This document shows, in pieces, positions 40,812 through 50,369 of a stretch of 64,000 nucleotides of DNA. A program made the translations under genes and the position numbers. How positions within the stretch are numbered: position 1 is the first letter of the stretch; each line of letters starts with the position of its first letter. The notes beneath the pieces were generated by a model. That model searched no databases. It was given only the letters and a program-made list of their open reading frames with translations, and had not been told where the DNA came from. This DNA is from Micavibrio_A sp964539025 (lineage in GTDB: Bacteria; Pseudomonadota; Alphaproteobacteria; Micavibrionales; Micavibrionaceae): positions 124,001-188,000 of the forward strand of contig CAZIFA010000001.1 of assembly GCA_964539025.1 (NCBI GenBank), written 5' to 3'.

Positions 40812-41008
40812 TAAATTGAATCGTTCGACTGATTGCTATAGGAGCCGCCTTTTTATGGGGCAGGCTTGCAAAAAACGCTGTTGTTTTCTAGAAGGTTGGG
40901 GCTTTTTCTTTATAAGGCTTTGTCCTAAGATGCGGCCTTGAAGTAATGCTCCAAAAACCCATAGTCATAAGCAGGAGCCGCCGGTTAAACAGGCGGTCAT
41001 GAAATAAG

Positions 41009-43873
41009 ATGTCCCAGAATTTATCCTTCCTTTCCGGCGTGAATTCCGAATATATCGCGCACCTTTATTCCAGCTACCTGAAGAACCCCGGAAGCGTGGA
41101 TGCGAGCTGGAAGGAATTTTTCGGCACGCTGAACGATGGCGAAGTCTCCCTCCTGCGCGAACTGCATGGCGCTTCGTGGACTCCATCCGAAAATCGCCGT
41201 GACGGCAATGGATTCGAAGTCGCGCCTGCTGCCAACGGCAATGCCAACACCCATGGCGCGCCTGTGGCAACCGGCGATGTCCGTCAGGCGGCTTTGGATT
41301 CTATCCGCGCACTGCAGTTGATCCGCGCTTACCGCGCCCGTGGCCATTTGTTGGCCAATCTCGATCCGCTCGGGCTGAAAGTCATCGATTACCACCCCGA
41401 ACTCGATCCCGCGCATTACGGCTTCACCGATGCCGATAAAGGTCGCAAGATTTTCATCAATGGCGTTCTAGGTATGGATACCGCCACGCTTGATGAAATC
41501 ATGACCGCGCTCAAACAAACCTATTCGGGGAATATCGGCGTTGAATTCCTGCACATGTCCGATCCTGATGAAAAACAATGGATTCAAGAACGCATCGAAG
41601 GTCCGCGTAACCAGACGGATTTCACCGTCAATGGCAAACGCGCGATCCTGCAACGTCTTACGGCGGCGGAAAACTTCGAAAAATTCCTGCACACCAAATA
41701 TGTCGGCACCAAACGTTTTGGTCTGGATGGCGGTGAATCGCTGATCCCCTGCATCGAACAGATCATGAAACGCGGTGGCCAATTGGGCTTGAAAGAAATC
41801 GTAGTCGGCATGGCCCACCGTGGCCGTTTGAACGTGCTTACCAACGTGATGGGCAAACCATTTACGGCTGTGTTCTCTGAATTTCAGGGCGTCTCCGCCG
41901 TGCCGAACGATGTGCAAGGATCGGGCGACGTGAAGTACCACCTCGGCACATCCTCCGACCGCGAATTCGACGGCAACACAATCCACCTCTCGTTGACCGC
42001 CAACCCATCGCACCTCGAATGTGTCAACCCTGTCGTCATCGGCAAGGTCCGCGCCAAGCAAGCACAGCGCGGCGATGAAACCGGCACGATGGTCATGCCG
42101 ATGCTGCTGCACGGCGATGCTGCCTTCGCTGGCCAAGGCGTCGTTCCCGAAACGCTGATGATGTCCGATCTTCCGGGCTATCGTATCGGCGGCACGATGC
42201 ACATCGTCATCAACAACCAGATCGGATTTACCACGCGCCCCGCCTTTGCGCGCTCGGGTCCATACTGTACCGACGTTGCCAAAATGGTTGGCGCGCCGAT
42301 CTTCCATGTCAATGGCGACGACCCCGAAGCCGTCGTGCATGTTGCGCGTATCGCCACCGAATACCGCCAGCAATTTAATAAGGATGTCGTGATCGATCTT
42401 TATTGCTATCGCCGCTTCGGTCACAACGAAGGCGATGAACCGGCCTTTACCCAGCCTCTGATGTACAAAAAAATCAAGGACAAGGCGACCACGCGTGAAG
42501 TCTATACCGCGCAACTGGTCAAAGAAAAAATCATCACCGATGATGAATCAAAGGCCATGTCCGATGAATTCAACAAATATCTCGAAGACGCGTTCGAAGC
42601 GACGAAGATCTACAAACCCAACAAAGCCGACTATCTCGAAGGCAAATGGACAGGCTTGAAAGTAGCCCATGGCGATGATCGTAGAGGTGATACCGCCGTT
42701 CCGCTCGATAAACTAAAACAAGTCGGCGAAGTTATTTCATCGGTCCCGTCAGGCTTTACGGCGAACCCGAAAATCGTTCGCCTACTTGAGGCGAAAAAGA
42801 AAATGTTCGAAACCGGCAAGGAAATAGATTGGGCCACCGGCGAAGCTTTGGCTTTCGGCACGTTGCTCAAAGACGGTTATGCTATTCGTCTTTCGGGGCA
42901 AGATGTCGGGCGCGGTACGTTCTCTCATCGCCACGCGATCATCTATGATCAAAACACCGAAGAAAAATATATCGCGCTCCAACATGTTGCCGAAAAACAA
43001 CCGAAATTCGAAGCGCATGACTCGCCGCTCTCGGAATTCGCGGTTCTTGGCTTTGAATATGGTTACACGCTGGCCGAACCGAAAACGCTTACGCTGTGGG
43101 AAGGCCAGTTTGGCGATTTCGTCAACGGCGCACAAACCATCATCGATCAGTTTATTTCATCGGGTGAATCGAAATGGCTGCGCATGTCGGGCCTTGTCAT
43201 GCTGCTCCCGCACGGTATGGAAGGGCAGGGGCCGGAACACTCATCCGCGCGCCCTGAACGCTTCTTGGAAATGTGTGCCGAAGATAACTGGCAGATCACG
43301 AATATCACGACGCCCGCGAATTACTATCACGCGCTGCGCCGCCAGATGTGCCGTGATTTTAGGAAACCTTTGATCAACATGTCGCCGAAATCGCTGCTGC
43401 GTCACAAACTCGCAGTATCCGACCTTGCCGATTTCGGCCCGGGCACCACGTTCCACCGCATCTTGTGGGACACGGATCGTGACACGCTCGCGAAACCCAA
43501 AGACATCAAACGCATCGTCATGTGCACGGGCAAAGTCTATTACGATCTCTTGCAGGAACGTCGTGAAAAGAAAATCGACAACGTTCTTTTACTTCGCGTC
43601 GAACAACTCTACCCGTTCCCGCACAAGGCGATCGCAGACGAATTGAAAAACTATCCGAACGCGGAAATCGTCTGGTGTCAGGAAGAACCGCAGAACCAGG
43701 GCTACTGGCATTTCGTCGATCGCCGTATTGAGGCTGTGCTGACCGAACTCAAACACAAGGCCGCGCGTCCGAAATTTGTCGGTCGTATCGATGCCGCCGC
43801 GCCTGCCACGGGCCTTCTCGCAAGGCATCAGGCGGAGCAGGCTAAGCTGATCAAGGAAGCGCTAACGGTCTGA
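41009..43873 (+). CDS. sucA: 2-Oxoglutarate dehydrogenase E1
   Basis: 954 residues, thiamine-diphosphate-dependent decarboxylase of the TCA cycle. The N-terminal region F-L-S-G-V-N-S-E-Y-I-A-H-L-Y matches the E1 docking segment. The TPP/metal motif G-D-A-A-F-A-G-Q-G-V-V...N-N-Q-I-G-F and A-H-R-G-R-L are intact. Start ATG 41009 lacks a strong Shine-Dalgarno. Confidence 0.96.
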   Translation: MSQNLSFLSGVNSEYIAHLYSSYLKNPGSVDASWKEFFGTLNDGEVSLLRELHGASWTPSENRRDGNGFEVAPAANGNANTHGAPVATGDVRQAALDSIRALQLIRAYRARGHLLANLDPLGLKVIDYHPELDPAHYGFTDADKGRKIFINGVLGMDTATLDEIMTALKQTYSGNIGVEFLHMSDPDEKQWIQERIEGPRNQTDFTVNGKRAILQRLTAAENFEKFLHTKYVGTKRFGLDGGESLIPCIEQIMKRGGQLGLKEIVVGMAHRGRLNVLTNVMGKPFTAVFSEFQGVSAVPNDVQGSGDVKYHLGTSSDREFDGNTIHLSLTANPSHLECVNPVVIGKVRAKQAQRGDETGTMVMPMLLHGDAAFAGQGVVPETLMMSDLPGYRIGGTMHIVINNQIGFTTRPAFARSGPYCTDVAKMVGAPIFHVNGDDPEAVVHVARIATEYRQQFNKDVVIDLYCYRRFGHNEGDEPAFTQPLMYKKIKDKATTREVYTAQLVKEKIITDDESKAMSDEFNKYLEDAFEATKIYKPNKADYLEGKWTGLKVAHGDDRRGDTAVPLDKLKQVGEVISSVPSGFTANPKIVRLLEAKKKMFETGKEIDWATGEALAFGTLLKDGYAIRLSGQDVGRGTFSHRHAIIYDQNTEEKYIALQHVAEKQPKFEAHDSPLSEFAVLGFEYGYTLAEPKTLTLWEGQFGDFVNGAQTIIDQFISSGESKWLRMSGLVMLLPHGMEGQGPEHSSARPERFLEMCAEDNWQITNITTPANYYHALRRQMCRDFRKPLINMSPKSLLRHKLAVSDLADFGPGTTFHRILWDTDRDTLAKPKDIKRIVMCTGKVYYDLLQERREKKIDNVLLLRVEQLYPFPHKAIADELKNYPNAEIVWCQEEPQNQGYWHFVDRRIEAVLTELKHKAARPKFVGRIDAAAPATGLLARHQAEQAKLIKEALTV

Positions 43874-43933
43874 AAAAACTGCTAAAAACAGACGCTTTAA
43901 TTTAATTATTGCGCCTTTTGTAAAATTGTTATG

Positions 43934-43968
43934 AAATCACCCCTCCCACAAAGAAGGGTGATTTTTTT
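43934..43968 (+). terminator. Intrinsic terminator after sucA
   Basis: AAATCACCC (43934-43942) and GGGTGATTT (43956-43964) with a T-run. This separates sucA from the next gene, so sucA and sucB are not one simple operon. Confidence 0.88.
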
Positions 43969-43987
43969 AGAAAGAAGGATGCGTATT

Positions 43988-44740
43988 ATGGGTTCGCTAC
44001 CAGACAATTTGAGCATTATCGAAGATATACATGATGAAAACGAATATGAGCTTTCTGCGGGTCGTATCATTCACGCGACCAACGGCGTTTATTCCGCCGA
44101 TCCCCAACTGATCGTGCCGACGACGCTGGCAGGATTCCGTTTTATCGAAGAGCAAAAATTCTGCGGAAAATACAATCCATTTCTTATCGCCGTAAATTCC
44201 GATGCGAGCATGAGAGCGATCATGGCGCAAAAGGGTGAATCAGGAAAAGTGGAAAGTCAGGAAACTCGTGCTATGAAGGTTGCGTTGCCACTGGCGCAGA
44301 TGGTGGGCAACCGCAGTATTTTGGTTACGTTTTTTGATGAACCGACGCCGCATGAATTATACACCCTATTAAGTGAATTTAAATTGGGGCTGGAATCGAT
44401 ACATAAATGGGGTTTTGGTACAAAACCCGGTGAGCCGAAAATCGTTGGCGCGGAACTTTTTAAGAATGTATATGGTTTCCCGCTGCCCAATGATATCAAA
44501 CCTGTTGCCTATGACATCACGGATCGTGAAGATCAGCCGTCTGTAAAGGTTGCCAAACTAACCGAACAGTTTGGGAAACACGGCACGCCGTATCTTTCTA
44601 CAGACGGAAAAATCCTCTTCCCCGTGCCGCCTGAACTGCAGCAATACACGCAGGTCGCTCTTGACGAATATCGCCAGCGTTTTATCACAACGAGCACGAA
44701 CGGACTTACGATTACACACCCTGAACCAAAACTGCCGTAA
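43988..44740 (+). CDS. Cytidylyltransferase-fold protein, degenerate active site
   Basis: 250 residues. The segment A-T-N-G-V-Y-S...F-R-F-I-E-E-Q-K, then F-L-I-A-V-N-S-D-A-S-M-R and V-T-F-F-D-E-P-T-P-H-E-L-Y-T-L-L follow the order of HldE/RfaE-type nucleotidyltransferase domains. The expected H-x-G-H box is missing, replaced by S-A-D-P-Q-L. It may be a non-catalytic nucleotide-binding relative. ATG 43988 is preceded by AGAAGGA; ATG 43979 is also in frame. Confidence 0.6.
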   Translation: MGSLPDNLSIIEDIHDENEYELSAGRIIHATNGVYSADPQLIVPTTLAGFRFIEEQKFCGKYNPFLIAVNSDASMRAIMAQKGESGKVESQETRAMKVALPLAQMVGNRSILVTFFDEPTPHELYTLLSEFKLGLESIHKWGFGTKPGEPKIVGAELFKNVYGFPLPNDIKPVAYDITDREDQPSVKVAKLTEQFGKHGTPYLSTDGKILFPVPPELQQYTQVALDEYRQRFITTSTNGLTITHPEPKLP

Positions 44741-44764
44741 CCACCTGTGGTATAACAACAAATT

Positions 44765-44796
44765 AAATCCCCACCGTTTGCGCGGGGATTTTTTTA
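44765..44796 (+). terminator. Intrinsic terminator
   Basis: AAATCCCC (44765-44772) and GGGGATTT (44784-44791) followed by Ts, after the 43988 gene. Confidence 0.85.
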
Positions 44797-44831
44797 TGGC
44801 GAAAACTTCCAAAATTTGCGAAAACAGACCT

Positions 44832-45845
44832 ATGTCTGACGTTACTATGTGGAAAGCGCGGCACACGGATTATCGTGGTCAGGAAAAAATCGTCCAGCTC
44901 GCAAACATGCCGCTGGAAAAAGACTCTGTTTATTTTAGTCCAGGCATCGACAAAGGAAAGCTGTGTTGTGCCTATTGTAATGTCGGTGTGCATTACAACC
45001 GTGGTGCCCCATCTGTTGCGGGCACAAGTTTTTCCGGACGAGACCCGCATTTTGTCACGGACAAAGGTAAAAAACACGATGAAGGTTGTTTGTGGGAATT
45101 GCGTGATCCTTCGCAATCAATTCAAGATATAGATACGTCTAAAGGCTACCGTATACATATCAACATGCGAGCCTATCATCCTATCTTTAACCAAGCGTCT
45201 GAAGCGTATCGACAAAATAAGAATGGTATCATTAAAATTATAGATCCAAACCTTCATGGGATGGAACGTCTTGTAGTGCGTTCAGCCAAAGATTTGGTTC
45301 ATTTGTTGTTAAGGGGCGAGTTTGATCGCGTCAACGACTCCCGTATTATTTTTCAAAACCGGATTATTGATTGGGAAAGATTCTGCCTGCATTATAAATA
45401 TCCCGAAAGATTTGTGGAATTACTAGACCGTGTGCAACGCATGCTAAAAGGTGAACCCGTACCATATTGCCTGATAGAAATAAAAACCAAACCACATCAT
45501 TTTCGGGGTTTTGAAAAAGACCGAAGAATTGGTTCGGAAGGGATATGGCTAAATGAGCCTGATTATAGAGGTGCCCGGCAGGTGATAGCTCCGTCTGTTT
45601 TTATAAACAATCATACCAACACGGGTGCTCTGGATTCATTTAGCTATGGTGAAGGCAGCTATTTTGTTATGGGGCAGGTGCGTTACAACCGTATAGAAAA
45701 AGATGATATTACTTTTCACAATTTCAACATTAGCGTAACAGATGGTACACAGGTAATAAAATGTGATCCCAGAGAAATTGCACGGATAGGTCGCGACAAT
45801 GCAGCGCGACGCGAAAATCGTTCCATCAATTCACCGGCGCCATAA
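44832..45845 (+). CDS. Hypothetical protein with N-terminal Cys/His zinc-binding pattern
   Basis: 337 residues from ATG 44832; ATG 44796 at the end of the terminator is possible. Residues about 45-90 contain C-C-A-Y-C-N-V-G-V-H-Y, then D-P-H-F...K-K-H-D-E-G-C, a C-C-H-C type zinc knuckle like those ahead of CoiA or phage helicase-associated domains. The rest (about 240 residues) is mixed alpha/beta with no known motif. AT-rich relative to its sucA/sucB neighbours, suggesting acquisition. Confidence 0.6.
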   Translation: MSDVTMWKARHTDYRGQEKIVQLANMPLEKDSVYFSPGIDKGKLCCAYCNVGVHYNRGAPSVAGTSFSGRDPHFVTDKGKKHDEGCLWELRDPSQSIQDIDTSKGYRIHINMRAYHPIFNQASEAYRQNKNGIIKIIDPNLHGMERLVVRSAKDLVHLLLRGEFDRVNDSRIIFQNRIIDWERFCLHYKYPERFVELLDRVQRMLKGEPVPYCLIEIKTKPHHFRGFEKDRRIGSEGIWLNEPDYRGARQVIAPSVFINNHTNTGALDSFSYGEGSYFVMGQVRYNRIEKDDITFHNFNISVTDGTQVIKCDPREIARIGRDNAARRENRSINSPAP

Positions 45846-45859
45846 ATGAGAATAGAAAT

Positions 45860-46306
45860 ATGAACCTCACTCTCAAAATCATCCTCGGCCTTACCGCGCT
45901 TGCCGCCGTTCTTGGTGTGATTTTCTACATCTGGATGGTCATCGCCTACACGCCGCCCAAAGCCTCCGGTCCGATGCCAGAAGAAGGCATCGTCAAACAG
46001 GGTCTGACCAACGGCGATCATCCCGGCTATTTTGGAATCGGCTGGCGCGATGATGGGGAAGGACGCGTTTATACGGTTGCTATCGGCCCACCGACTGATG
46101 ATATGGGCGGTGAGAACATCATGATCGTGCGCGGTGCGCCGACCCCCATCGATATCATCGCACCGTCGCCCGGCAAAATCGCGGTCGTGTTCGATGGCAA
46201 GCTGGCGAATGGCGCGGACCGGGTGGAGATAACCGTCGATTCGAATTTCCGCGTCCCCGCCATTATAGAAATCGAAAACGGCGCGGTGATCGGCCAAAGC
46301 CGCTGA
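45860..46306 (+). CDS. Membrane-anchored hypothetical protein
   Basis: 148 residues; an N-terminal transmembrane helix (L-G-L-T-A-L-A-A-V-L-G-V-I-F-Y-I-W) followed by a beta-rich periplasmic domain with repeated hydrophobic strands (I-A-V-V-F-D-G, V-E-I-T-V-D-S). No family recognised. Sits immediately before sucB. Confidence 0.6.
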   Translation: MNLTLKIILGLTALAAVLGVIFYIWMVIAYTPPKASGPMPEEGIVKQGLTNGDHPGYFGIGWRDDGEGRVYTVAIGPPTDDMGGENIMIVRGAPTPIDIIAPSPGKIAVVFDGKLANGADRVEITVDSNFRVPAIIEIENGAVIGQSR

Positions 46307-46388
46307 ATGTCCCACTATGCTATTGATTTCCTAGGTCATTCGGGCCACATTAGGGTGAATTAACTATTCCGAAAATGTGAGCATTCTT

Positions 46389-47645
46389 ATGGCCGAAATC
46401 AAAGTCCCGACGCTGGGCGAATCTGTTTCCGAAGCAACCGTTGCCAAGTGGCTGAAAAAAGAAGGCGATTCCGTCGCCGCCGATGAAACGATTGTCGAAC
46501 TGGAAACCGACAAAGTGACGCTCGAAGTCAACGCGCCCGCCGCTGGTGTCATCTCGCGTATCATCGCGCCCGAAGGCTCGAACGTTGGGGTGGGGGCGAT
46601 CCTCGGTGAAATCGGCGCTGGTTCTGCCGCGAACGATACGAAAAATGCACCGAAAGCTGATCCCATCGCGCCGCCGCCCTCTGCCCCCGTTCCCGCCGTC
46701 GCCGTACAATCCGCGCCGACCGCCTCCACATCCGCTGCGACTGATAACGGCCCCGCCGCCAATAAAATGATGGCCGAAAACAATATAAACCCTGCGTCTA
46801 TCGCGGGCACGGGCAAAGATGGCCGCATCACGAAAGGCGATGTTTTGAACGCCATGGAGGCGGGTTCAACATCGCCCGCCAAACAATCGCCGCCGCCGCA
46901 AACTTCTTATCCCGCCGCGCCATCCGCGCCGCGCGATACCGGCCCGCGCGAAGAACGCGTGAAAATGACGCGCCTGCGCCAATCCATCGCAAAACGTTTG
47001 AAAGAGGCGCAGAACACTGCCGCCATGCTGACGACGTTCAACGAAGTCGATATGACGAACGTGATGGAAATGCGTAATGACTACAAAGACGCGTTCGAAA
47101 AGAAATACAAAGTAAAGCTCGGCTTTATGTCGTTTTTTGTGAAGGCCGCCGTCAACGCGCTTAAAGAATTTCCGGCTGTGAACGCCGAAATCGATGGCGA
47201 TGATATCGTCTATAAAAACTTTTACGATCTGGGCGTCGCCGTTTCGACGCCGCAGGGCTTGGTCGTTCCGGTCGTCAAAGATTGCGATACCAAAAACATG
47301 GCGCAGATCGAACGCGACATCGCCGATATGGGCGCGCGCGCCAAAGACGGCAAACTGACCATCGATGAAATGAAGGGCGGTACGTTTACGATCACGAATG
47401 GCGGCATCTTCGGCTCGATGCTTTCAACGCCGATCCTCAACACACCGCAAGTTGCGATCCTTGGCATGCACAACATCGTACAGCGCCCGGTCGTCATGCC
47501 GAACGGCGAAATCAAGGCTCGCCCGATCATGTATGTCGCGATGTCCTATGACCACCGCATCATCGATGGGAAAGAAGCCGTCAGCTTCCTGGTGCGCATC
47601 AAACAGGCCATCGAAGACCCGCAGCGTCTGGTGCTGGAAATATAA
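46389..47645 (+). CDS. sucB: 2-Oxoglutarate dehydrogenase E2 (dihydrolipoyl succinyltransferase)
   Basis: 418 residues from ATG 46389. Lipoyl domain with E-T-D-K-V-T-L-E-V, Ala/Pro-rich linker, peripheral-subunit-binding domain (K-D-G-R-I-T-K-G-D-V) and catalytic domain with S-Y-D-H-R-I-I-D-G. It transfers succinyl to CoA. An in-frame GTG at 46377 is an alternative. Confidence 0.96.
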   Translation: MAEIKVPTLGESVSEATVAKWLKKEGDSVAADETIVELETDKVTLEVNAPAAGVISRIIAPEGSNVGVGAILGEIGAGSAANDTKNAPKADPIAPPPSAPVPAVAVQSAPTASTSAATDNGPAANKMMAENNINPASIAGTGKDGRITKGDVLNAMEAGSTSPAKQSPPPQTSYPAAPSAPRDTGPREERVKMTRLRQSIAKRLKEAQNTAAMLTTFNEVDMTNVMEMRNDYKDAFEKKYKVKLGFMSFFVKAAVNALKEFPAVNAEIDGDDIVYKNFYDLGVAVSTPQGLVVPVVKDCDTKNMAQIERDIADMGARAKDGKLTIDEMKGGTFTITNGGIFGSMLSTPILNTPQVAILGMHNIVQRPVVMPNGEIKARPIMYVAMSYDHRIIDGKEAVSFLVRIKQAIEDPQRLVLEI

Positions 47646-47654
47646 TTTTCTACA

Positions 47655-47717
47655 ATGTCATCCTCCGGCTTGACCGGAGGATCCATGGATGCCCCGATCA
47701 AGTCGGGGCATGACATT
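47655..47717. repeat. Two-hairpin palindromic repeat, TGTCATCC family
   Basis: AATGTCAT and ATGACATT flank CCTCCGG/CCGGAGG and GCCCCGA/TCGGGGC hairpins around GGATCC, as in the tatA-tatB repeat. Located after sucB. Confidence 0.8.
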
Positions 47718-47724
47718 TTATGGA

Positions 47725-48360
47725 TTATGGCTGTCTTTGTGGCGCACTTCTCGTGCGTTCTTGTTCCCGCTGCTTCTCAACAATGCGTTTGATCCGTATT
47801 GCCACATCGCTATCCTGGTCAAGTTCACTGAGTTGAGTGCATCTTTTTTCCGGCTCTGCCAAATCCAGGTTCCATTCACACAGCTTATTCTCATGTCGGT
47901 CGAAAAGATATTTGATGCCGGTGTCATAGGCAATCACGGGGGAGAATCCCATATTGGCATAGACCGAATATATGCTGAATAATTTTTTGAATTCTTCTCG
48001 GCTCAAATTTGGATCGGCGAGACGGGCATTATATTTAAAAGCGTTGTCATCGTATTCTTTAAGGGCAATCTCCGGCGTAACGTCCGGCTCCTCGTTTAGA
48101 AATCTGACTTGTGCAGAAACTGTGTACATAGTGATGTATTGGCGCGTAATAAAATCACGACCGTCTTCGAAAACGGACCTTCTGCGAATAGGGTCCAGTT
48201 TGTCCTCTCTAAAATATTCCTTCTGCGCTTCCCTCTCTTTCAAAACCTCAGCCGCAATCTCCAGTCTCTCTTCACGGGACAATTGTGTTTGTGCTGGGGC
48301 TTCGGCATGAAAGGCGAATACGGCGGCTAAGCTCACGATGAGGCTGCGGACGGGCGACAT
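47725..48360 (-). CDS. Secreted hypothetical protein
   Basis: 211 residues with a signal peptide (S-L-I-V-S-L-A-A-V-F-A-F-H-A-E-A, cleavage near residue 23). The mature part is charged and helical. It contains a pair of distant cysteines (L-C-E-W and K-R-C-T). Good Shine-Dalgarno (AGGAG) before ATG 48360. No family recognised. It is convergent with sucB. Confidence 0.6.
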   Translation of the reverse strand: MSPVRSLIVSLAAVFAFHAEAPAQTQLSREERLEIAAEVLKEREAQKEYFREDKLDPIRRRSVFEDGRDFITRQYITMYTVSAQVRFLNEEPDVTPEIALKEYDDNAFKYNARLADPNLSREEFKKLFSIYSVYANMGFSPVIAYDTGIKYLFDRHENKLCEWNLDLAEPEKRCTQLSELDQDSDVAIRIKRIVEKQREQERTRSAPQRQP

Positions 48361-48649
48361 GAATACTCCTGTTAGAAACGCGCCGTAGCATAGAGCCGTA
48401 TCGATATTACGTCAATGCGAGGAAATATATAGGAAAATCAAAAAATTAGGCTGGTTTTACGGTTGCGTCGGTGTGTCACCCAGTTTTCCTCATAGGGCCT
48501 GTTCTCAGAATTTTAAAAACCCATGAAATCGGGGCTTTTTATTTCGAATTTTATCTATTTTTCTTCGAAAACCATCTTGTATTTTATGGAAAATTATTCA
48601 GACAGTAATGTACGAAACGTTAAAATATAAGGATTGAGGTTTTATACTT

Positions 48650-49885
48650 ATGTTTAAATCTTTTTTAAAGAACACACACGGCGCTGTTATGCCCACATTG
48701 GCCTTGTTGCTGCCTGTCGTCATAGGCGTTGCGGGCATTGGAACGGACGTAAGTTATTGGATGATGGCGCGGCAGGATTTGCAAACGGCGGTTGATGCGG
48801 CCGCTATGGCGGGCGCATGGGAAGCGGCGCGTGGTGCCGAAAGCGGAATTATCAATGAAAATGCTGAAAAAGAGGCTGTAAAAAATAATTATATTCCAAG
48901 TATGAACGGCAATATCGCCGTTGATTATAATGAGGATGAAGATGTCGTTAATGTTACCTTGGAACAGGATTCTTTTAGCTTTTTAACAAAAGTAATTTCT
49001 ACCGATCCTGTGCATATTGTGGTTACAGCTCAGGCTTCCATTTTTCCCGGTACGGATGATTTTTGCATTTTAAGCCTTGAAAATACCGAACTAGGAAGTT
49101 TGACGACATCTGGCAGTGTCGACTTGTCGATGCCGGATTGCGGCATTGCCGTGAACTCATCCAACGATAGTGCCTTTAGAGTCAATGGAAATGTGACTAT
49201 TGATGTGGAAACGATATCTATCGTTGGCGGTTTAGCGGTAAGCGGGGGATCAGGGTCGGTGACGTACGATACTCTGAGTGAAAATTCAGCGCCTATACCA
49301 GACCCATATGCTAGTTACGTGCCGACTTCGGGTACGGGTTGCAATTATAACAACACAAATATTTCTGGTGGTGGCACCAAGCATCTTTATCCCGGCGTTT
49401 ATTGCGGTGGTTTGCAAATACGCGGCAATAACGATGTCATCATGCATCCAGGAGTTTATACCTTTAATGGCGACGAGGTTGATATTGCCGGCGGTGGAAC
49501 TTTGACGGGCGATGGTGTTAGTTGGGTTTTAACAGGATCTGGTTCGGACTATGCGACTGTTAGCATCACAGGCAATAGGGTGATAACGCTGAGCGCGCCT
49601 GATGAAGGAGAAGACAACGAAGGTATGCTGATGTGGCAGGATCCAAACGCACCTGAAAATGATGAAAACCGAATTCTGGGGACCGCTAATATCATTCTGG
49701 ATGGCGTGATGTATTTTCCGGCGCAGGAACTGAATATCGGTGGTAACAGTTCCTCTGTAAGTGATGTCTGTACCAAAATTATTGCCCGGACAGTTATTTT
49801 ACATGGTAACCCGTTTTTGGGTAATGACTGCTCCGATAAGCCTATGCTGCCGATTACTGCACCCAGAGTTAAATTGACAGGATAA
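48650..49885 (+). CDS. TadG-like pilus/secretion protein
   Basis: 411 residues. The N-terminal N-T-H-G-A-V-M-P-T-L-A-L-L-L-P-V-V-I-G-V helix, then G-I-G-T-D-V-S-Y-W and L-Q-T-A-V-D-A-A-A-M-A-G, is the Flp pilus assembly TadG N-terminal signature. The rest is a beta-solenoid-like region with no von Willebrand domain, so this is a TadG relative rather than a full TadG. First of three genes; AT-rich. Confidence 0.75.
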   Translation: MFKSFLKNTHGAVMPTLALLLPVVIGVAGIGTDVSYWMMARQDLQTAVDAAAMAGAWEAARGAESGIINENAEKEAVKNNYIPSMNGNIAVDYNEDEDVVNVTLEQDSFSFLTKVISTDPVHIVVTAQASIFPGTDDFCILSLENTELGSLTTSGSVDLSMPDCGIAVNSSNDSAFRVNGNVTIDVETISIVGGLAVSGGSGSVTYDTLSENSAPIPDPYASYVPTSGTGCNYNNTNISGGGTKHLYPGVYCGGLQIRGNNDVIMHPGVYTFNGDEVDIAGGGTLTGDGVSWVLTGSGSDYATVSITGNRVITLSAPDEGEDNEGMLMWQDPNAPENDENRILGTANIILDGVMYFPAQELNIGGNSSSVSDVCTKIIARTVILHGNPFLGNDCSDKPMLPITAPRVKLTG

Positions 49886-49889
49886 AGAA

Positions 49890-50366
49890 ATGAAAATGCA
49901 TCTATTAGAATATTTCAAGAATGCTTCCGGTGTTGCTGCAACAGAGTTTGCTATCGTAAGCCCTGCGTTGGTCCTTTTACTTGTTGGGACAGTTGATGCA
50001 GGCTTATACATCAATGACAAAATGAAAGTTGAAAGTGCGGCGCGTACTTCTGTTGAGTATATCCTTAACCAGGAAGGTGAAGAATTTGTCATGGAAGATA
50101 TCATGTCATTATTATTTGCGCCGGAGGACGAAACCGAAGGCGAAGATATGTCATGGCAGGATGATGTAACGGTTGAAACTGGATTCGTTTGTGAATGCGC
50201 GGACGGAGAAGATATAGCCTGCGATGGTGTCTGTTCAGGTGATGGTGATTACAGACGGCGTTATGTGGAGGCATCTATATCAAAGAACTACACGACTGTC
50301 TTTCCCTACCCGGGCTTGCCTGCGACAGTGGTTATTAATGGCTATGCACGCATACAAAAAGACTAA
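49890..50366 (+). CDS. TadE-like pseudopilin
   Basis: 158 residues. A-S-G-V-A-A-T-E-F-A-I-V-S-P-A-L-V at residues about 11-27, with the glutamate of the TadE processing motif, then one transmembrane helix. The C-terminus has a cysteine-rich stretch (C-E-C-A-D-G-E-D-I-A-C-D-G-V-C). Minor pseudopilin of Tad pili. 4 nt after the TadG-like gene. Confidence 0.85.
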   Translation: MKMHLLEYFKNASGVAATEFAIVSPALVLLLVGTVDAGLYINDKMKVESAARTSVEYILNQEGEEFVMEDIMSLLFAPEDETEGEDMSWQDDVTVETGFVCECADGEDIACDGVCSGDGDYRRRYVEASISKNYTTVFPYPGLPATVVINGYARIQKD

Positions 50367-50369
50367 GCT

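Noticed and set aside
41468..42514. 348-residue open frame on the minus strand
   Set aside because: Lies inside sucA; composition-driven shadow frame.
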